Part shown: positions 36,009-44,992 of the stretch, in pieces
How the letters are laid out: every line of letters starts with the position of its first letter
Position numbering within the stretch: the first letter of the stretch is position 1
NCBI GenBank assembly: GCA_016187925.1
Contig: JACPIS010000023.1
Location: 62,001-126,000 of the forward strand
DNA from: Opitutia bacterium
Lineage (GTDB): Bacteria; Verrucomicrobiota; Verrucomicrobiia; Opitutales; Opitutaceae
DNA: 64,000 nt
Reading direction: 5' to 3'
The notes under the pieces: model-generated
Seen by the model: the letters and a program-made list of their open reading frames with translations, nothing else
Told to the model about the DNA's origin: nothing
Databases searched by the model: none
Translations under genes and position numbers: made by a program

Positions 36009-36012
36009 CTAC
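35988..36012 (-). repeat. REP-like hairpin, GTAGGGCTCGAC variant
   Basis: On the minus strand GTAGGGCTCGACCTCGCGTCGAGCC, a stem CTCGAC/GTCGAG. It overlaps the stop codon of the TPR gene (TAG inside GTAGGG). A copy is at 59834. Confidence 0.6.
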
Positions 36013-36506
36013 AACTTTGTCGCCGCGTGGCGGAGGGCGCGGCCGTAGGCGGTGAGGCCGGGGTCGTCGGTCGTGTCGCAGAGGGTTTCGATCACGAGCT
36101 GCAGCGCCTCGGCGTGCTTGCCCTCGTCGTGCAGCGCGAGGGCGAGGAAGACGTCGAGCTCGCGGTTGTCGGGAAACTGGAGCTTGGCGGAACGCAGCGC
36201 CTCGGCGGCGCGGGCGGGCTGGCCGAGGGCGCGCAAGGTCGAACCGAGGCCGACGAAGGCGCCGGAGAGTTCGTTGGGCGGCAGACCGAGCGCGATGGCT
36301 TTCTCGTAATAGGGCAGGGCCTCGGCGTGGCGGCCGAGCGTGTCGCACGTCCACGCGAGCTGGTAGGCGATCTCGGCGACGTTCGGGTGGCGTTCGTCGA
36401 GCGACTTCAGGCGCGGCAGCAGCTGGTTGAACTGCCCGTGCGCGCGCGCGCCGACGATGGCGTCGAGTTCTTCCTTCCAGGCGGGGAGGTCGGTGGCGGC
36501 GGACAT
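36009..36506 (-). CDS. tetratricopeptide-repeat protein
   Basis: 165 residues, soluble. Three to four TPR-like helix pairs are visible, for example AEIAYQLAWTCDTLGRHAEA, ELSGAFVGLGSTLRALGQPA and ELDVFLALALHDEGKHAEA. The N-terminal WKEELDAIVGARAHGQFNQ helix resembles the start of small TPR proteins in which the TPR array is the whole protein. A scaffold or adaptor role is probable; the partner is unknown. It is downstream of thrS on the same strand, and its stop codon is supplied by a REP-like hairpin. Confidence 0.8.
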   Translation of the reverse strand: MSAATDLPAWKEELDAIVGARAHGQFNQLLPRLKSLDERHPNVAEIAYQLAWTCDTLGRHAEALPYYEKAIALGLPPNELSGAFVGLGSTLRALGQPARAAEALRSAKLQFPDNRELDVFLALALHDEGKHAEALQLVIETLCDTTDDPGLTAYGRALRHAATKL

Positions 36507-36540
36507 TGGGATGAAACGCTAACGCGCCAAGGCGCGAAAT

Positions 36541-36590
36541 GGAGGGCCCGGCTCCGGCCGGGCCGCGGCCCACGAGGACGTGGGCCCTCC
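36541..36590. repeat. head-to-head REP-like pair, GGAGGG family
   Basis: GGAGGGCCCGGC-TCCG-GCCGGGCC, central GCGG, then the inverse of GGAGGGCCCACG-TCC-CGTGGGCC. It ends 3 bp from the thrS stop and could act as its transcript-end hairpin. Confidence 0.75.
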
Positions 36591-36593
36591 AGG

Positions 36594-38534
36594 TCAGGCT
36601 TTGGGGGCGTTGTTCGCGGGGGCGGCGGTCTTCTTCTCCGGGAGGGCGCGGGTGGCGACTTCCGTTTTGAAGCGGGCGATGAGGTCGGCGACCGGGTGCA
36701 CGCCTTCGTCGCCCTTGGCGCGGGAGCGGACGGAGGCGCTGAGGGCCTCGGCCTCCTTCTGGCCGAGCACGAGCACGTAGGGCACCTTCTCCAATTCGGC
36801 GCGGCGGATCTTGGCACCGAGCTTGTCGGAGTGGGTGTCGAGCGAGGCGCGGAGGTCGGCGGCCTGCAGCTGGGCCAGCGTGGCCTTGGCGTAGTCGAGG
36901 ACCTTGTCGGAGATGGGCACGAGGCGGATCTGCTCGGGGGCGAGCCAGAGCGGGAAGTCGCCGGCGAAGTGCTCGATGAGCACGCCGCAGAAACGCTCCA
37001 TCGAGCCGAAGGGCGCGCGGTGGATCATGACCGGGCGGTGCGCGGCGTTGTCGGCGCCGATGTAGGAGAGGTCGAAGCGGATGGGCAGGTTGTAGTCGAC
37101 CTGCACGGTGCCGAGCTGCCACTCGCGGCCGATGACATCGCGGACCATGAAGTCGATCTTCGGGCCGTAGAAAGCGGCTTCGCCGGCCTCCTCGGTGTAG
37201 GCCATGTCCAGAGACTGGGCGGCCGCACGGAGCGCGGCTTCGGCCTTGTCCCAGAGGGCGGGTTCGCCGGTGTATTTGTTGGAGTCGGGATCGCGCAGGC
37301 CGATCCGCACGCGGTAATCGTGCATGCCGAGGGTCGTGAGAATAATCTTCACGAGCGAGAGGCAGCCGAGGATTTCCGGCTGCACCTGCTCCTCGGTGCA
37401 GAAGAGGTGGGCGTCGTCCTGCGTGAAGCCGCGGACGCGGGTCATGCCGTTGAGCTCGCCGGACTGTTCCCAGCGGTAGACGGTGCCGAACTCCGCGAGG
37501 CGCACGGGCAGGTCGCGGTAGCTATGCGGCTGCGAGGCGTAGATCTTCACGTGGTGCGGACAGTTCATCGGCTTGAGCAGGAAGCCGTCGATGAGCTGGT
37601 CGTCGGGGAGGATGCGGTCCTTGGTGATCGTCTCCGCGCCGGTGCGGGCGTTCACGCCGTCGGCGAACTTCTGGGAGACGGCCTCGATGCGGTTGGACAT
37701 CTCGGCGCAGGAGCAGCCGGAGGCGACGAGCTGGTCGAGGAAGTCGCGCTCCACGACGGGCGGGAACTGGGACTCCTTGTAATACGGGAAGTGGCCGGAG
37801 GTCTTGTAGAGGGCGAGGCGGCCGATGTGCGGCGTGAAGACCTGCGAGTAGCCCTGCTTGCGCAGCTCGGCGCTGATGAAGTTCTGCAGCTCCTGGCGGA
37901 GGATGGCGCCGTTGGGCGTCCAGAGGATGAGGCCCTGGCCGACGTCCTCGTCGATGTGGAAAAGCTGGAGGTCCTTGCCGAGCTTGCGGTGGTCGCGGAG
38001 CTTGGCCTGCTCGAGCTGGGTGAGGTAGTGGGCGAGCTCGTCCTTCGAGGCGAAGGCGGTGCCGTAGATGCGCTGGAGCTGCTTGTTGCGCTCGTCGCCG
38101 CGGTGGTAGGCGCCGGCGATGGAGAGGAGCTTGAAGGCCTTGATCTGTTTCGTGTAGCGGACGTGGGTGCCGGCGCAGAGGTCGGTGAACTCGCCGTTCG
38201 AGTAGAACGAGATGGCCTCGCCCTCGGGGATGTCGGCGAGGCGGCCGAGCTTGTAGCGCTCCTGCTTGCGCTCGCGGATGATCTGCTCGGCCTCGGCGCG
38301 CGGGACCTCCTTGCGGGTGAAGGCCTGGTTCTCGTCGATGACGTCCTTCATGACGGACTCGATCTTCGCGAGGTCGTCGGTGGTCAGCTTGTGGTCGAGG
38401 TCGATGTCGTAATAGAAGCCGCTGTCCGTGGGCGGGCCGATGTCGAGCTTGGCGTCGGGGAAGACGCGGAGGACGGCAGTGGCCAGCACGTGCGAACACG
38501 AGTGGCGGATTTCTTCGAGCGGGGACATGGACAT
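36594..38534 (-). CDS. thrS: threonyl-tRNA synthetase without TGS domain
   Basis: 646 residues. The protein begins directly with the editing domain: HxxxH at H11/H15 and CAGTH at C120-H124. There is no N-terminal TGS domain. The catalytic core has the Zn ligands C325 (MNCPHH) plus the later histidines in QDDAHLF and HRAPFGSMER, and a C-terminal anticodon domain; an Ala/Pro/Lys tail follows. An extra block of about 50 residues (roughly 260-315, with C274 and C276) sits between YYKESQF and LLKPMNC. Start choice ATG 38534 is limited by a repeat-filled leader upstream. It precedes the TPR gene. Confidence 0.95.
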   Translation of the reverse strand: MSMSPLEEIRHSCSHVLATAVLRVFPDAKLDIGPPTDSGFYYDIDLDHKLTTDDLAKIESVMKDVIDENQAFTRKEVPRAEAEQIIRERKQERYKLGRLADIPEGEAISFYSNGEFTDLCAGTHVRYTKQIKAFKLLSIAGAYHRGDERNKQLQRIYGTAFASKDELAHYLTQLEQAKLRDHRKLGKDLQLFHIDEDVGQGLILWTPNGAILRQELQNFISAELRKQGYSQVFTPHIGRLALYKTSGHFPYYKESQFPPVVERDFLDQLVASGCSCAEMSNRIEAVSQKFADGVNARTGAETITKDRILPDDQLIDGFLLKPMNCPHHVKIYASQPHSYRDLPVRLAEFGTVYRWEQSGELNGMTRVRGFTQDDAHLFCTEEQVQPEILGCLSLVKIILTTLGMHDYRVRIGLRDPDSNKYTGEPALWDKAEAALRAAAQSLDMAYTEEAGEAAFYGPKIDFMVRDVIGREWQLGTVQVDYNLPIRFDLSYIGADNAAHRPVMIHRAPFGSMERFCGVLIEHFAGDFPLWLAPEQIRLVPISDKVLDYAKATLAQLQAADLRASLDTHSDKLGAKIRRAELEKVPYVLVLGQKEAEALSASVRSRAKGDEGVHPVADLIARFKTEVATRALPEKKTAAPANNAPKA

Positions 38535-38587
38535 GACTTGGGTGGGTTGTGGTCCTGCCTACGAATGCAGGGCCGGAAGGGATTTGG

Positions 38588-38690
38588 GGACACAGAGACG
38601 GAGGGAGGGGGCACAGAGATCACGGAGGAGCCGGTTTGGACTCCGTGTGCTCGGTGGAACCTCTGTGCTCTCTGTGACCATGGCTTGAAA
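38588..38690 (-). repeat. CACAGAG/CTCTGTG repeat block before thrS
   Basis: Contains GGACACAGAGACGGAGG and GGGGGCAC, shared almost base for base with 26458-26483 at the gatB start, plus CTCTGTGCTCTCTGTGACC. It fills the cysS-thrS gap of about 158 bp. Confidence 0.6.
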
Positions 38691-38692
38691 AA

Positions 38693-40075
38693 TTACTTCT
38701 TGAGCGGCTCGAGGGAGTAGCCGTCTTTGCGGTCGAGCATGGACCAGCCGGCGGTGGCGAGTTCCTTGCGCAGGGCGTCGGCGGCGGCGAAGTCCTTGGC
38801 GGTTTTCGCGGCCCAGCGCTTTTCGGCGAGGGCTTCGACCTCGGCGGGAGCGGCGGCCTTAGGCGACTCGGCGGCTTGCAGGTCGAAGCCGAGCGCGAAC
38901 ATGGCGCGGTCGAAGTGTTCCGCGCTGACCTCGGCGGGTTTGTGGTGATTGATGGCAGTGAAGAGCGCGCCGAGCGCGCCGGGCGTGTTGAGATCGTCCT
39001 GCAGCGCCTCGAGCACCGGCTGGTCGACGAACACCGTGCCGCCTTGCGCAGGCAGCGCGGCGCGGTAGGCGCGCAGAGTCTTCAACGCGCTCTCCGCGGC
39101 GTGGAGGCCGTCGAGCGTGAAGTTGAGTTGCTTGCGCGGGTGGCCGGCGAGCAGGGAGTAGCGGAGCGCCATCGGGCTGAAGCCTTTCGCCTTGAGGTCG
39201 TCGAGCGTGTAGAGGTTGCCGAGGCTCTTGGACATCTTCTTGCCGTCCACGAGCAGGTGTTCGCTGTGATACCAGTGGTTGGCGAAGGTGACGCCGTTGC
39301 AGCACTCGCTCTGCGCGATCTCGTTTTCGTGATGCGGGAAGAGCAGGTCGACGCCGCCGGTGTGCAGGTCGATGTTGTCGCCGAGATGCTTTTTGCTCAT
39401 GGCGCTGCACTCGATGTGCCAGCCCGGGCGGCCGGCGGCGGCATCGTCGGGGCCGGGCCACTTGACGTCGCCGTCCTCGGGTTTCCACGCCTTCCAGAGG
39501 GCGAAGTCCGAGCCGTCCTCCTTCTCGTCGGCGTCGGCGGTCTGGGGCTTGCCGGCGAGGGCGGAGCCGGTCTTGAGCTCGCGCTCCTGGAGGTGCGAGA
39601 GTTCGCCGTATTCCTGGAAGGACGAGACGCGGAAATAGACGGAGCCGTCGGGCGCGCGGTAGGCGTGGCGTTTGCGCAGGAGCACCTCGATCATGTCGAC
39701 CTGCTCCTTGATGTGGCCGGTGGCGGTGGGCTCGACGTGGGGCGGCAGGCAGTTGAGGGCGGCGCAATCCGCGTGGAACTTGTCGGTCCACTGCTTCGTG
39801 ACCTCGGCCAGCGGGCGGCCCTCGTCGCGGGCACGGCGGATGGTCTTGTCGTCGACGTCGGTGAGGTTGCGGACGTGCCTCACCTTGTCTTTGCCGAACT
39901 CAAGCTCGAGCAGGCGGCGGATGACGTCGTTGACGACGAAGGTGCGGAAGTTGCCGATGTGCGCGGGGGCGTAGACGGTCGGACCGCAGTTGTAGAAGCG
40001 GAAGACACCATCTTTTTGGTGGGCTTCGAGGGGCTTGAGCTCGCGATTGAGTGAATCGTAGAGGCGGATCGGCAT
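38693..40075 (-). CDS. cysS: cysteinyl-tRNA synthetase
   Basis: Class I synthetase, 460 residues from ATG 40075 (MPIRLYDSLNRELKPLEA), the family's usual length. The HIGH-type motif is PAHIGNFRT, KMSKS is complete (GKKMSKSLGN), and the zinc ligands appear as the early Cys in FYNCGPTVY, GWHIECSAMS, and the histidines of FPHHENE. The C-terminal DALR-like helical domain follows. An in-frame extension upstream to 40117 (MPNRPFSSDLIPLF) is not family-like. Confidence 0.96.
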   Translation of the reverse strand: MPIRLYDSLNRELKPLEAHQKDGVFRFYNCGPTVYAPAHIGNFRTFVVNDVIRRLLELEFGKDKVRHVRNLTDVDDKTIRRARDEGRPLAEVTKQWTDKFHADCAALNCLPPHVEPTATGHIKEQVDMIEVLLRKRHAYRAPDGSVYFRVSSFQEYGELSHLQERELKTGSALAGKPQTADADEKEDGSDFALWKAWKPEDGDVKWPGPDDAAAGRPGWHIECSAMSKKHLGDNIDLHTGGVDLLFPHHENEIAQSECCNGVTFANHWYHSEHLLVDGKKMSKSLGNLYTLDDLKAKGFSPMALRYSLLAGHPRKQLNFTLDGLHAAESALKTLRAYRAALPAQGGTVFVDQPVLEALQDDLNTPGALGALFTAINHHKPAEVSAEHFDRAMFALGFDLQAAESPKAAAPAEVEALAEKRWAAKTAKDFAAADALRKELATAGWSMLDRKDGYSLEPLKK

Positions 40076-40501
40076 GAAAAGAGGGATTAAGTCAGAGGAA
40101 AACGGGCGGTTTGGCAAATACGCCCTTTGGCGGGCGTGTGTCGTAAAAACCGGCTGGCGGAGCGGGCGGGCCTACCCCGTGCGGCGGGGGCTGGGGCGGC
40201 CAGACTCAGCGGCAGCCGAAAATAGTTCGGCCACACGTCGTCGTGGACGTGATAAAGCGGCGGAACTGGAGACAGGACGACATCAGGCGTGAAGCGATGA
40301 AGGAGAATGCGATAGCGCGGTTGTTCAAGCCGGAATTCCTCCGCCTCCCCGGAGCCGCGGCGCCCTCGCCGCGGCCGGAGGCTGACGCGCCGGGGCGGCG
40401 TGACTCCCGTTTCTCCGGGCGGCGGAAGCAAGGGATGAGTGTTTTCGGGCAAATATTGGATAGTCGGAAACGGGCCGGCGTGCTTTAGTTACGGCAAATC
40501 A
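40076..40501. other. 426 bp intergenic region, no confident gene
   Basis: Divergent leader between cysS and hemB. Open frames of 121 codons (minus, 40087-40452) and 81 codons (plus, 40243-40488) overlap each other, are Arg/Pro/Ala-rich and show no domain. Short palindromes such as GCCGCGGCGCCCTCGCCGCGG (split stem around 40355-40375) are visible. I would leave it uncalled. Confidence 0.4.
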
Positions 40502-41515
40502 ATGCAAAAGAACTTTAAGCTCCAGCTCACCCAACGCCCCCGGCGGCTGCGCCGGTATCCCAGCCGCCGCCTCATGGTCGAGGAGACCGTGCTCCGGCCG
40601 GCCGACCTCATCGCCCCGTTGTTCGTGGTCGACGGGAAGGGCAAGCCCGAGGAGATCGGTTCCATGCCGGGCGTCTTCCGCCTGAGCATCCGGGACCTCG
40701 TCAAGGAGTGCAGGGAGCTGAACAAGCTCGGCATCCCGGCCGTGGCGCTCTTCCCCAAGCTCGACCCGAAGCTCAAGGACGAGGTCGGCTCCCGCGCGCT
40801 CGATCCCGACACGCTCGTCCTCCGCGCCGTGCGCGCCGTGAAGGACGCGGTGCCGGAGCTCTCGATCATCACCGACGTCGCGCTCGATCCCTACACTAGC
40901 CACGGCCACGACGGCGTGCTCACCGAAGCCAAGGACAACGTCGATAACGACCGCACGGTCGGCATCCTGTGCGAGATGGCCGTCATGCAGGCCGAGGCCG
41001 GCGTCGATTTCGTGGCGCCGTCGGACATGATGGACGGCCGCGTGGGCGCGATCCGCAAGGCGCTCGACGCCGCCGAATTCACCGACACCGCCATCCTGGC
41101 CTACTCGGCGAAATACAATTCCGCCTATTACGGCCCGTTCCGCGACGCCGTGGGCAGCGCGCAGGCCGCCGGCACGCGCCTGCTCAGCAAGGCCACCTAC
41201 CAGATGAACCCCGCCAACCGCCGCGAGGCCGTCGAGGAGGTGCTGCTCGACGTCTCCGAGGGCGCCGACATCGTCATGGTCAAGCCCGCCGGGCTCTACC
41301 TCGACATCATCCGCGAGGTGCGCAACGCGACGAACCGCCCCGTGGCCGCCTACCAAATCTCCGGCGAATACGCGCAGATCCACGCCGCCGCGCGGCTCGG
41401 CTGGCTCGATCTCGCCAAGTGCCGCCGCGAGTCGCTGCTCGCCATCAAGCGCGCCGGCGCCGACCTGATCCTGACCTATTTCGCGAAGGATTTCGCGAAG
41501 GAATACAAGGGCTGA
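40502..41515 (+). CDS. hemB: delta-aminolevulinic acid dehydratase, Mg-type
   Basis: Condenses two 5-aminolevulinate molecules to porphobilinogen. 337 residues from ATG 40502. Schiff-base lysines are in AYSAKYNSAYYGPFRDA and IVMVKPAGLYLD. The metal loop reads DVALDPYTSHGHDGVL: the three zinc cysteines of the E. coli/human type are replaced by Ala, Asp and Asp, the pattern of Mg2+-dependent enzymes. A final AAARLGWLDL helix and the C-terminal segment are complete. Followed by REP-like repeats and a terminator-like hairpin at 41725. Confidence 0.95.
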   Translation: MQKNFKLQLTQRPRRLRRYPSRRLMVEETVLRPADLIAPLFVVDGKGKPEEIGSMPGVFRLSIRDLVKECRELNKLGIPAVALFPKLDPKLKDEVGSRALDPDTLVLRAVRAVKDAVPELSIITDVALDPYTSHGHDGVLTEAKDNVDNDRTVGILCEMAVMQAEAGVDFVAPSDMMDGRVGAIRKALDAAEFTDTAILAYSAKYNSAYYGPFRDAVGSAQAAGTRLLSKATYQMNPANRREAVEEVLLDVSEGADIVMVKPAGLYLDIIREVRNATNRPVAAYQISGEYAQIHAAARLGWLDLAKCRRESLLAIKRAGADLILTYFAKDFAKEYKG

Positions 41516-41553
41516 AACTCGCAGGCCTGTCTTGCGAAGACTGTTTAGCCCGG

Positions 41554-41604
41554 GTAGGGCGAGTCCTCCGGACGAGCCGCGGCCCACCGGGAGGTGGGCC
41601 CTCC
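41554..41604. repeat. mixed REP-like pair (GTAGGGCGA plus GGAGGG types)
   Basis: GTAGGGCGAGTCC...GGACGAGCC joins through CGCGG to the inverse of GGAGGGCCCACC-TCCC-GGTGGGCC. Two families combined in one head-to-head pair show that they share an architecture. Confidence 0.7.
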
Positions 41605-41724
41605 AGCAATCCGGCAAACCGACCGTCGGACCAATCGATTCAACGGGTCGCGCCGTGTGTGCGGTCTGGATTGCCCGGCTACTACGCACCCGGATGGATT
41701 TCAGGGACATTCTGTAATCTGGAG

Positions 41725-41748
41725 CCGGGGCGCCCCGCCCCGGTTTTC
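41725..41748 (+). terminator. terminator-like hairpin after hemB
   Basis: CCGGGGCG, loop CCC, CGCCCCGG, then TTTTC. The 8 bp stem is perfect; it lies about 210 bp after the hemB stop on the same strand. Confidence 0.55.
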
Positions 41749-41860
41749 TAGAGCAACGCGGCGAGAGCGCCGCGTCTTCATGAAAGATCCATGCTCGGCG
41801 CGACGCGAGGGCACGCCCGACAAAACACGCAGGCCGTCTTGCGAAGACCGTTTAGGCCGG

Positions 41861-41933
41861 GTAGGGCGAGTCCTCCGGACGAGCCGAAAAGTTTCCGTTG
41901 CGTGAGACGGCTCGTCGGGACGGCTCGCCCTAC
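41861..41933. repeat. head-to-head GTAGGGCGA pair
   Basis: GTAGGGCGAGTCC...GACGAGCC, a 23-base spacer, then GGCTCGTC...CTCGCCCTAC. The left half and the roughly 30 bases before it (from 41829) repeat 41520-41578 almost exactly. It sits just before the permease stop. Confidence 0.65.
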
Positions 41934-41947
41934 CGGCGGAAAGCCGT

Positions 41948-43447
41948 TCAGGCCTTGGCCAGTTTGCTGTGCTTGCGGCTGTAGCCGAAGTAGACGGCGA
42001 AGCCGAGGGCCATCCAAATGGTGAGGTTGAGCCAGGTGATCGCCGGCAGGGAGAACATCTGCACGATGCAGATGACGATGCCGAGCAAGGGCACCAGCGG
42101 CACCCAGGGCGTGCGGAACGAGCGAGGGAGGTCCGGCTGAGTCCGGCGCAGCACGAGCACGCCGGCGCAGACGAGTGAGAAAGCGAGCAGCGTGCCGATG
42201 GAGATGAGTTCGCCGAGCAGATTGAGCGGGAACAGGCCGGAGATGATCGCGCAGGAGATGCCGGTGATCCAGGTCGTGACGTGCGGCGTGCCGTACTTCG
42301 GATGGATTTTGGCGAAGGTGGCGGGGAGGAGTCCGTCGTTCGCCATCGAGAAGAAAATGCGCGGCTGGCCGAGCAGCGAGACGAGGATGACCGATGTGAG
42401 GCCCGCGAGCGTGGCCGCTTCGATGAGGTAGCGGAACAGCGCGGGGGCGTGGACCTGCTGGAGCGCGTAGATGAACGGCGCGTCGACGTTGAGCTGATCG
42501 TAGTGAACCAGGCCGGTCAGCACGAGCGAGACGGAGATGAACAGGAACGAGACGATGAGCAGCGTGCCGAGCAGGCCGACAGGGAGGTCGCGCTGCGGGT
42601 TCTTGGTTTCCTGGGCGGCGGAGGAGACGCAGTCGAAGCCGACGTAGGCGAAGAAGATCGCGCCGGCGCCGCGGAAGACGCCGCTCCAGCCGTGTTCGCC
42701 GAAGGTGCCTTCATTCGGTGGAATGAAGGGCGTCCAGTTCGCGAGGACGGAGGCGCTGTGGCCGAAGAAATACCAGATGCCGTAGCCGACGAGAGCGAGC
42801 AGCACACCGACTTTGATCAGCACCATCAGGTTGTTGAAGTTGGCCGACTCTTTGATGCCGATGTAGAGAATGTACGTCAGCACGAGGGAGATGAAGACGG
42901 CGGGGATGTTGATCAGCGCGCCGGTGGTCTTGAGCGTCTGGAGCTGGAACGTCACGAAGCCGAGGTTGATCGGGATCGTGTGATCGGGGTCGACGTCGAG
43001 CGGGGCGTTGGCCAGCGAGGCTGGCAGCGCGAGATGAAACTCGTTGAGGATGTCGCGCGTGGCGCCGGACCAGCTGACGGCCACGGCGGCGCCGGAGAAG
43101 AGGTATTCGAGGATGAGGCACCAGCCGACGACCCAGGCGAGCACCTCGCCGAGGCTGCCGTAGGTGTAGGTGTAGGCGCTGCCGGAGACGGGGATCATCG
43201 ACGCCAGTTCCGCGTAGCAGAGGCCCGCGAAGAGGCAGGCGATGCCCGAGACGATGAAGGAGATGGCGATAGCCGGGCCGCCGTAGAGCGCGGCGGCCTG
43301 GCCGGTCTGGACAAAGATGCCCGCGCCGACGACGGAGCCGATGCCCAGGCTGATGAGGCTGATGGGACCGAGGGTGCGCTTGTAGCCGTGCTCGGCGGCC
43401 GCCTCGGCCTGCAGCGAGGCGATGGACTTGGTGCGGAAGAGACTCAT
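41948..43447 (-). CDS. APC-family amino acid permease, copy A
   Basis: 499 residues with about 12-14 membrane segments. Starts MSLFRTKSIASLQAEAAAEH (ATG 43447). The first helix motif GIGSVVGAGIFVQTG carries the unwound Gly-rich substrate site of APC transporters; the [24 protein letters not shown] segment is typical of the cationic amino acid (CAT-like) branch. It likely imports amino acids with protons; the substrate is unknown. Tandem with a clear paralogue 13 bp upstream on the same strand; the two share the odd MSLFxTKSI N-terminus. Confidence 0.9.
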   Translation of the reverse strand: MSLFRTKSIASLQAEAAAEHGYKRTLGPISLISLGIGSVVGAGIFVQTGQAAALYGGPAIAISFIVSGIACLFAGLCYAELASMIPVSGSAYTYTYGSLGEVLAWVVGWCLILEYLFSGAAVAVSWSGATRDILNEFHLALPASLANAPLDVDPDHTIPINLGFVTFQLQTLKTTGALINIPAVFISLVLTYILYIGIKESANFNNLMVLIKVGVLLALVGYGIWYFFGHSASVLANWTPFIPPNEGTFGEHGWSGVFRGAGAIFFAYVGFDCVSSAAQETKNPQRDLPVGLLGTLLIVSFLFISVSLVLTGLVHYDQLNVDAPFIYALQQVHAPALFRYLIEAATLAGLTSVILVSLLGQPRIFFSMANDGLLPATFAKIHPKYGTPHVTTWITGISCAIISGLFPLNLLGELISIGTLLAFSLVCAGVLVLRRTQPDLPRSFRTPWVPLVPLLGIVICIVQMFSLPAITWLNLTIWMALGFAVYFGYSRKHSKLAKA

Positions 43448-43460
43448 GGAGGCGGCGGGC

Positions 43461-44921
43461 TTACTTGGCACCCTGGCCCAGCTTGCTGTGGCGGCGGCTG
43501 TAGCCGAAGTAGATCACGAAGCCGATGGCCATCCAGACGATGAGCCGCATCCAGGTGTCGTGCGGCAGGGACTTCATCTGCCAGAAGCAGAGGCCCGCGC
43601 CGAGCAGCGGCACGACCGGCACCCACGGCGTGCGGAAGGTGCGCACGAGGTTGGGCTGCTTGTAGCGCAGGATCGGGATGGCGATGCAGACGATGACGAA
43701 GGCGAAGAGCGTGCCGATCGAGACCAGTTCGCCGAGCAGCGAGAGGGGGAAGATGCCGCCGATGAAGGTGGCGGCGACGCCGGTCACGAGTGTGGTGACG
43801 TAGGGCGTGCGGAAGCGCGGGTGGACCTTGGCGAAGGCTGCGGGCAGCAGGCCGTCGTTGGCCATCGAGAAGAAGATGCGGGGCTGGCCCATGAGCATGA
43901 CGAGGATGACCGAGCTCAGGCCGGCGATGGCGGCGATCTCGACCACGAAGCGCAGGGCGAACGGCGCGCCGGCGGCCTGCAGCGCGTTGACCACGGGGGC
44001 GGCGTTGTTGAGCTCCGTGTATTTCGACATGCCGGTCAGGACGAGCGAGATGGTGATGAACAGCACGGTGCAGATGGCGAGGGAGCCAAGGATGCCCGCC
44101 GGCATGTCCTTCTGCGGGTTCTTCGCCTCCTGCGCGGAGGTCGAGACGGCGTCGAAGCCGATGAAGGCGAAAAAGATCACGCCCGCGCCGCGCCAGATGC
44201 CGCTCCAGCCGAACTGACCCTCGACGCCGGTGTTTTCCGGGATGAAGGGCGTCCAGTTCTGCCGCGCCAAGCCGGGGTTCTTCAACAGATACCAGATGCC
44301 GAAGCCGATGACGGCGAGCAGCACCGAGACCTTGGTGACGACCATGAGGTTGTTGAAGGTGGCCGACTCCTTGATGCCGATGTAGAGCAGCGCGGTCAGC
44401 ACGACGATGATGCCCATGGCGGGCAGGTTCATCAGGGCGCCGGTCGCGACGAAGTGGCCGTCGACGAAATTGAGCGGGGCGTTGGTGAGCTTTTCCGGCA
44501 GCACGATGCCGAACTCCCGGATAAAGGCGACGAAGTGACCGGACCAGCCGACGGCGACGGTGGGCGCGGTGAACAGATATTCGAGGATGAGGTCCCAGCC
44601 GATGATCCAGGCGAGGAATTCGCCCATGGTGGCATACGCGTAGGTGTAGGCGCTGCCCGCGATCGGGATCATCGCCGCGAACTCCGCGTAGCACAGGCCG
44701 GCGAACAGGCAGCCGAGGCCCGAGATCATGAAGGAGATGGCGATGGCCGGGCCGGCGTATTGCGCGGCGGCCTGCCCGGTGAGCACGAAGATGCCGGCGC
44801 CGATGATGGCGCCCACACCGAGGCTCACGAGATTCAGCTTCGACAAGCTCCGGCGCAGACCGGCGTCGGTGGAGGCCTCTTGCTGAAGCGACTCGATGGA
44901 TTTGGTTTGGAACAAGCTCAT
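43461..44921 (-). CDS. APC-family amino acid permease, copy B
   Basis: 486 residues. Same architecture as copy [17 protein letters not shown] start, [15 protein letters not shown] first helix, [24 protein letters not shown], and a C-terminal [11 protein letters not shown] tail closely matching copy A's GYSRKHSKLAKA. The second extracellular loop ([11 protein letters not shown] versus VDPDHTIPINLG) differs most, which could mean different substrates or folds outside the membrane. The first of the pair to be transcribed. Confidence 0.9.
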   Translation of the reverse strand: MSLFQTKSIESLQQEASTDAGLRRSLSKLNLVSLGVGAIIGAGIFVLTGQAAAQYAGPAIAISFMISGLGCLFAGLCYAEFAAMIPIAGSAYTYAYATMGEFLAWIIGWDLILEYLFTAPTVAVGWSGHFVAFIREFGIVLPEKLTNAPLNFVDGHFVATGALMNLPAMGIIVVLTALLYIGIKESATFNNLMVVTKVSVLLAVIGFGIWYLLKNPGLARQNWTPFIPENTGVEGQFGWSGIWRGAGVIFFAFIGFDAVSTSAQEAKNPQKDMPAGILGSLAICTVLFITISLVLTGMSKYTELNNAAPVVNALQAAGAPFALRFVVEIAAIAGLSSVILVMLMGQPRIFFSMANDGLLPAAFAKVHPRFRTPYVTTLVTGVAATFIGGIFPLSLLGELVSIGTLFAFVIVCIAIPILRYKQPNLVRTFRTPWVPVVPLLGAGLCFWQMKSLPHDTWMRLIVWMAIGFVIYFGYSRRHSKLGQGAK

Positions 44922-44992
44922 GGGGAACTGGAACAGCTAGGTCGTCAGGGAAGTCCCGGCGGGGTGACCGGGGCGTGGAGGGTTTTTCGAAA

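Noticed and set aside
40087-40488. Two overlapping frames between cysS and hemB
   Set aside because: Opposite-strand overlap, Arg/Pro-rich composition, no start context and no domain; treated as intergenic.
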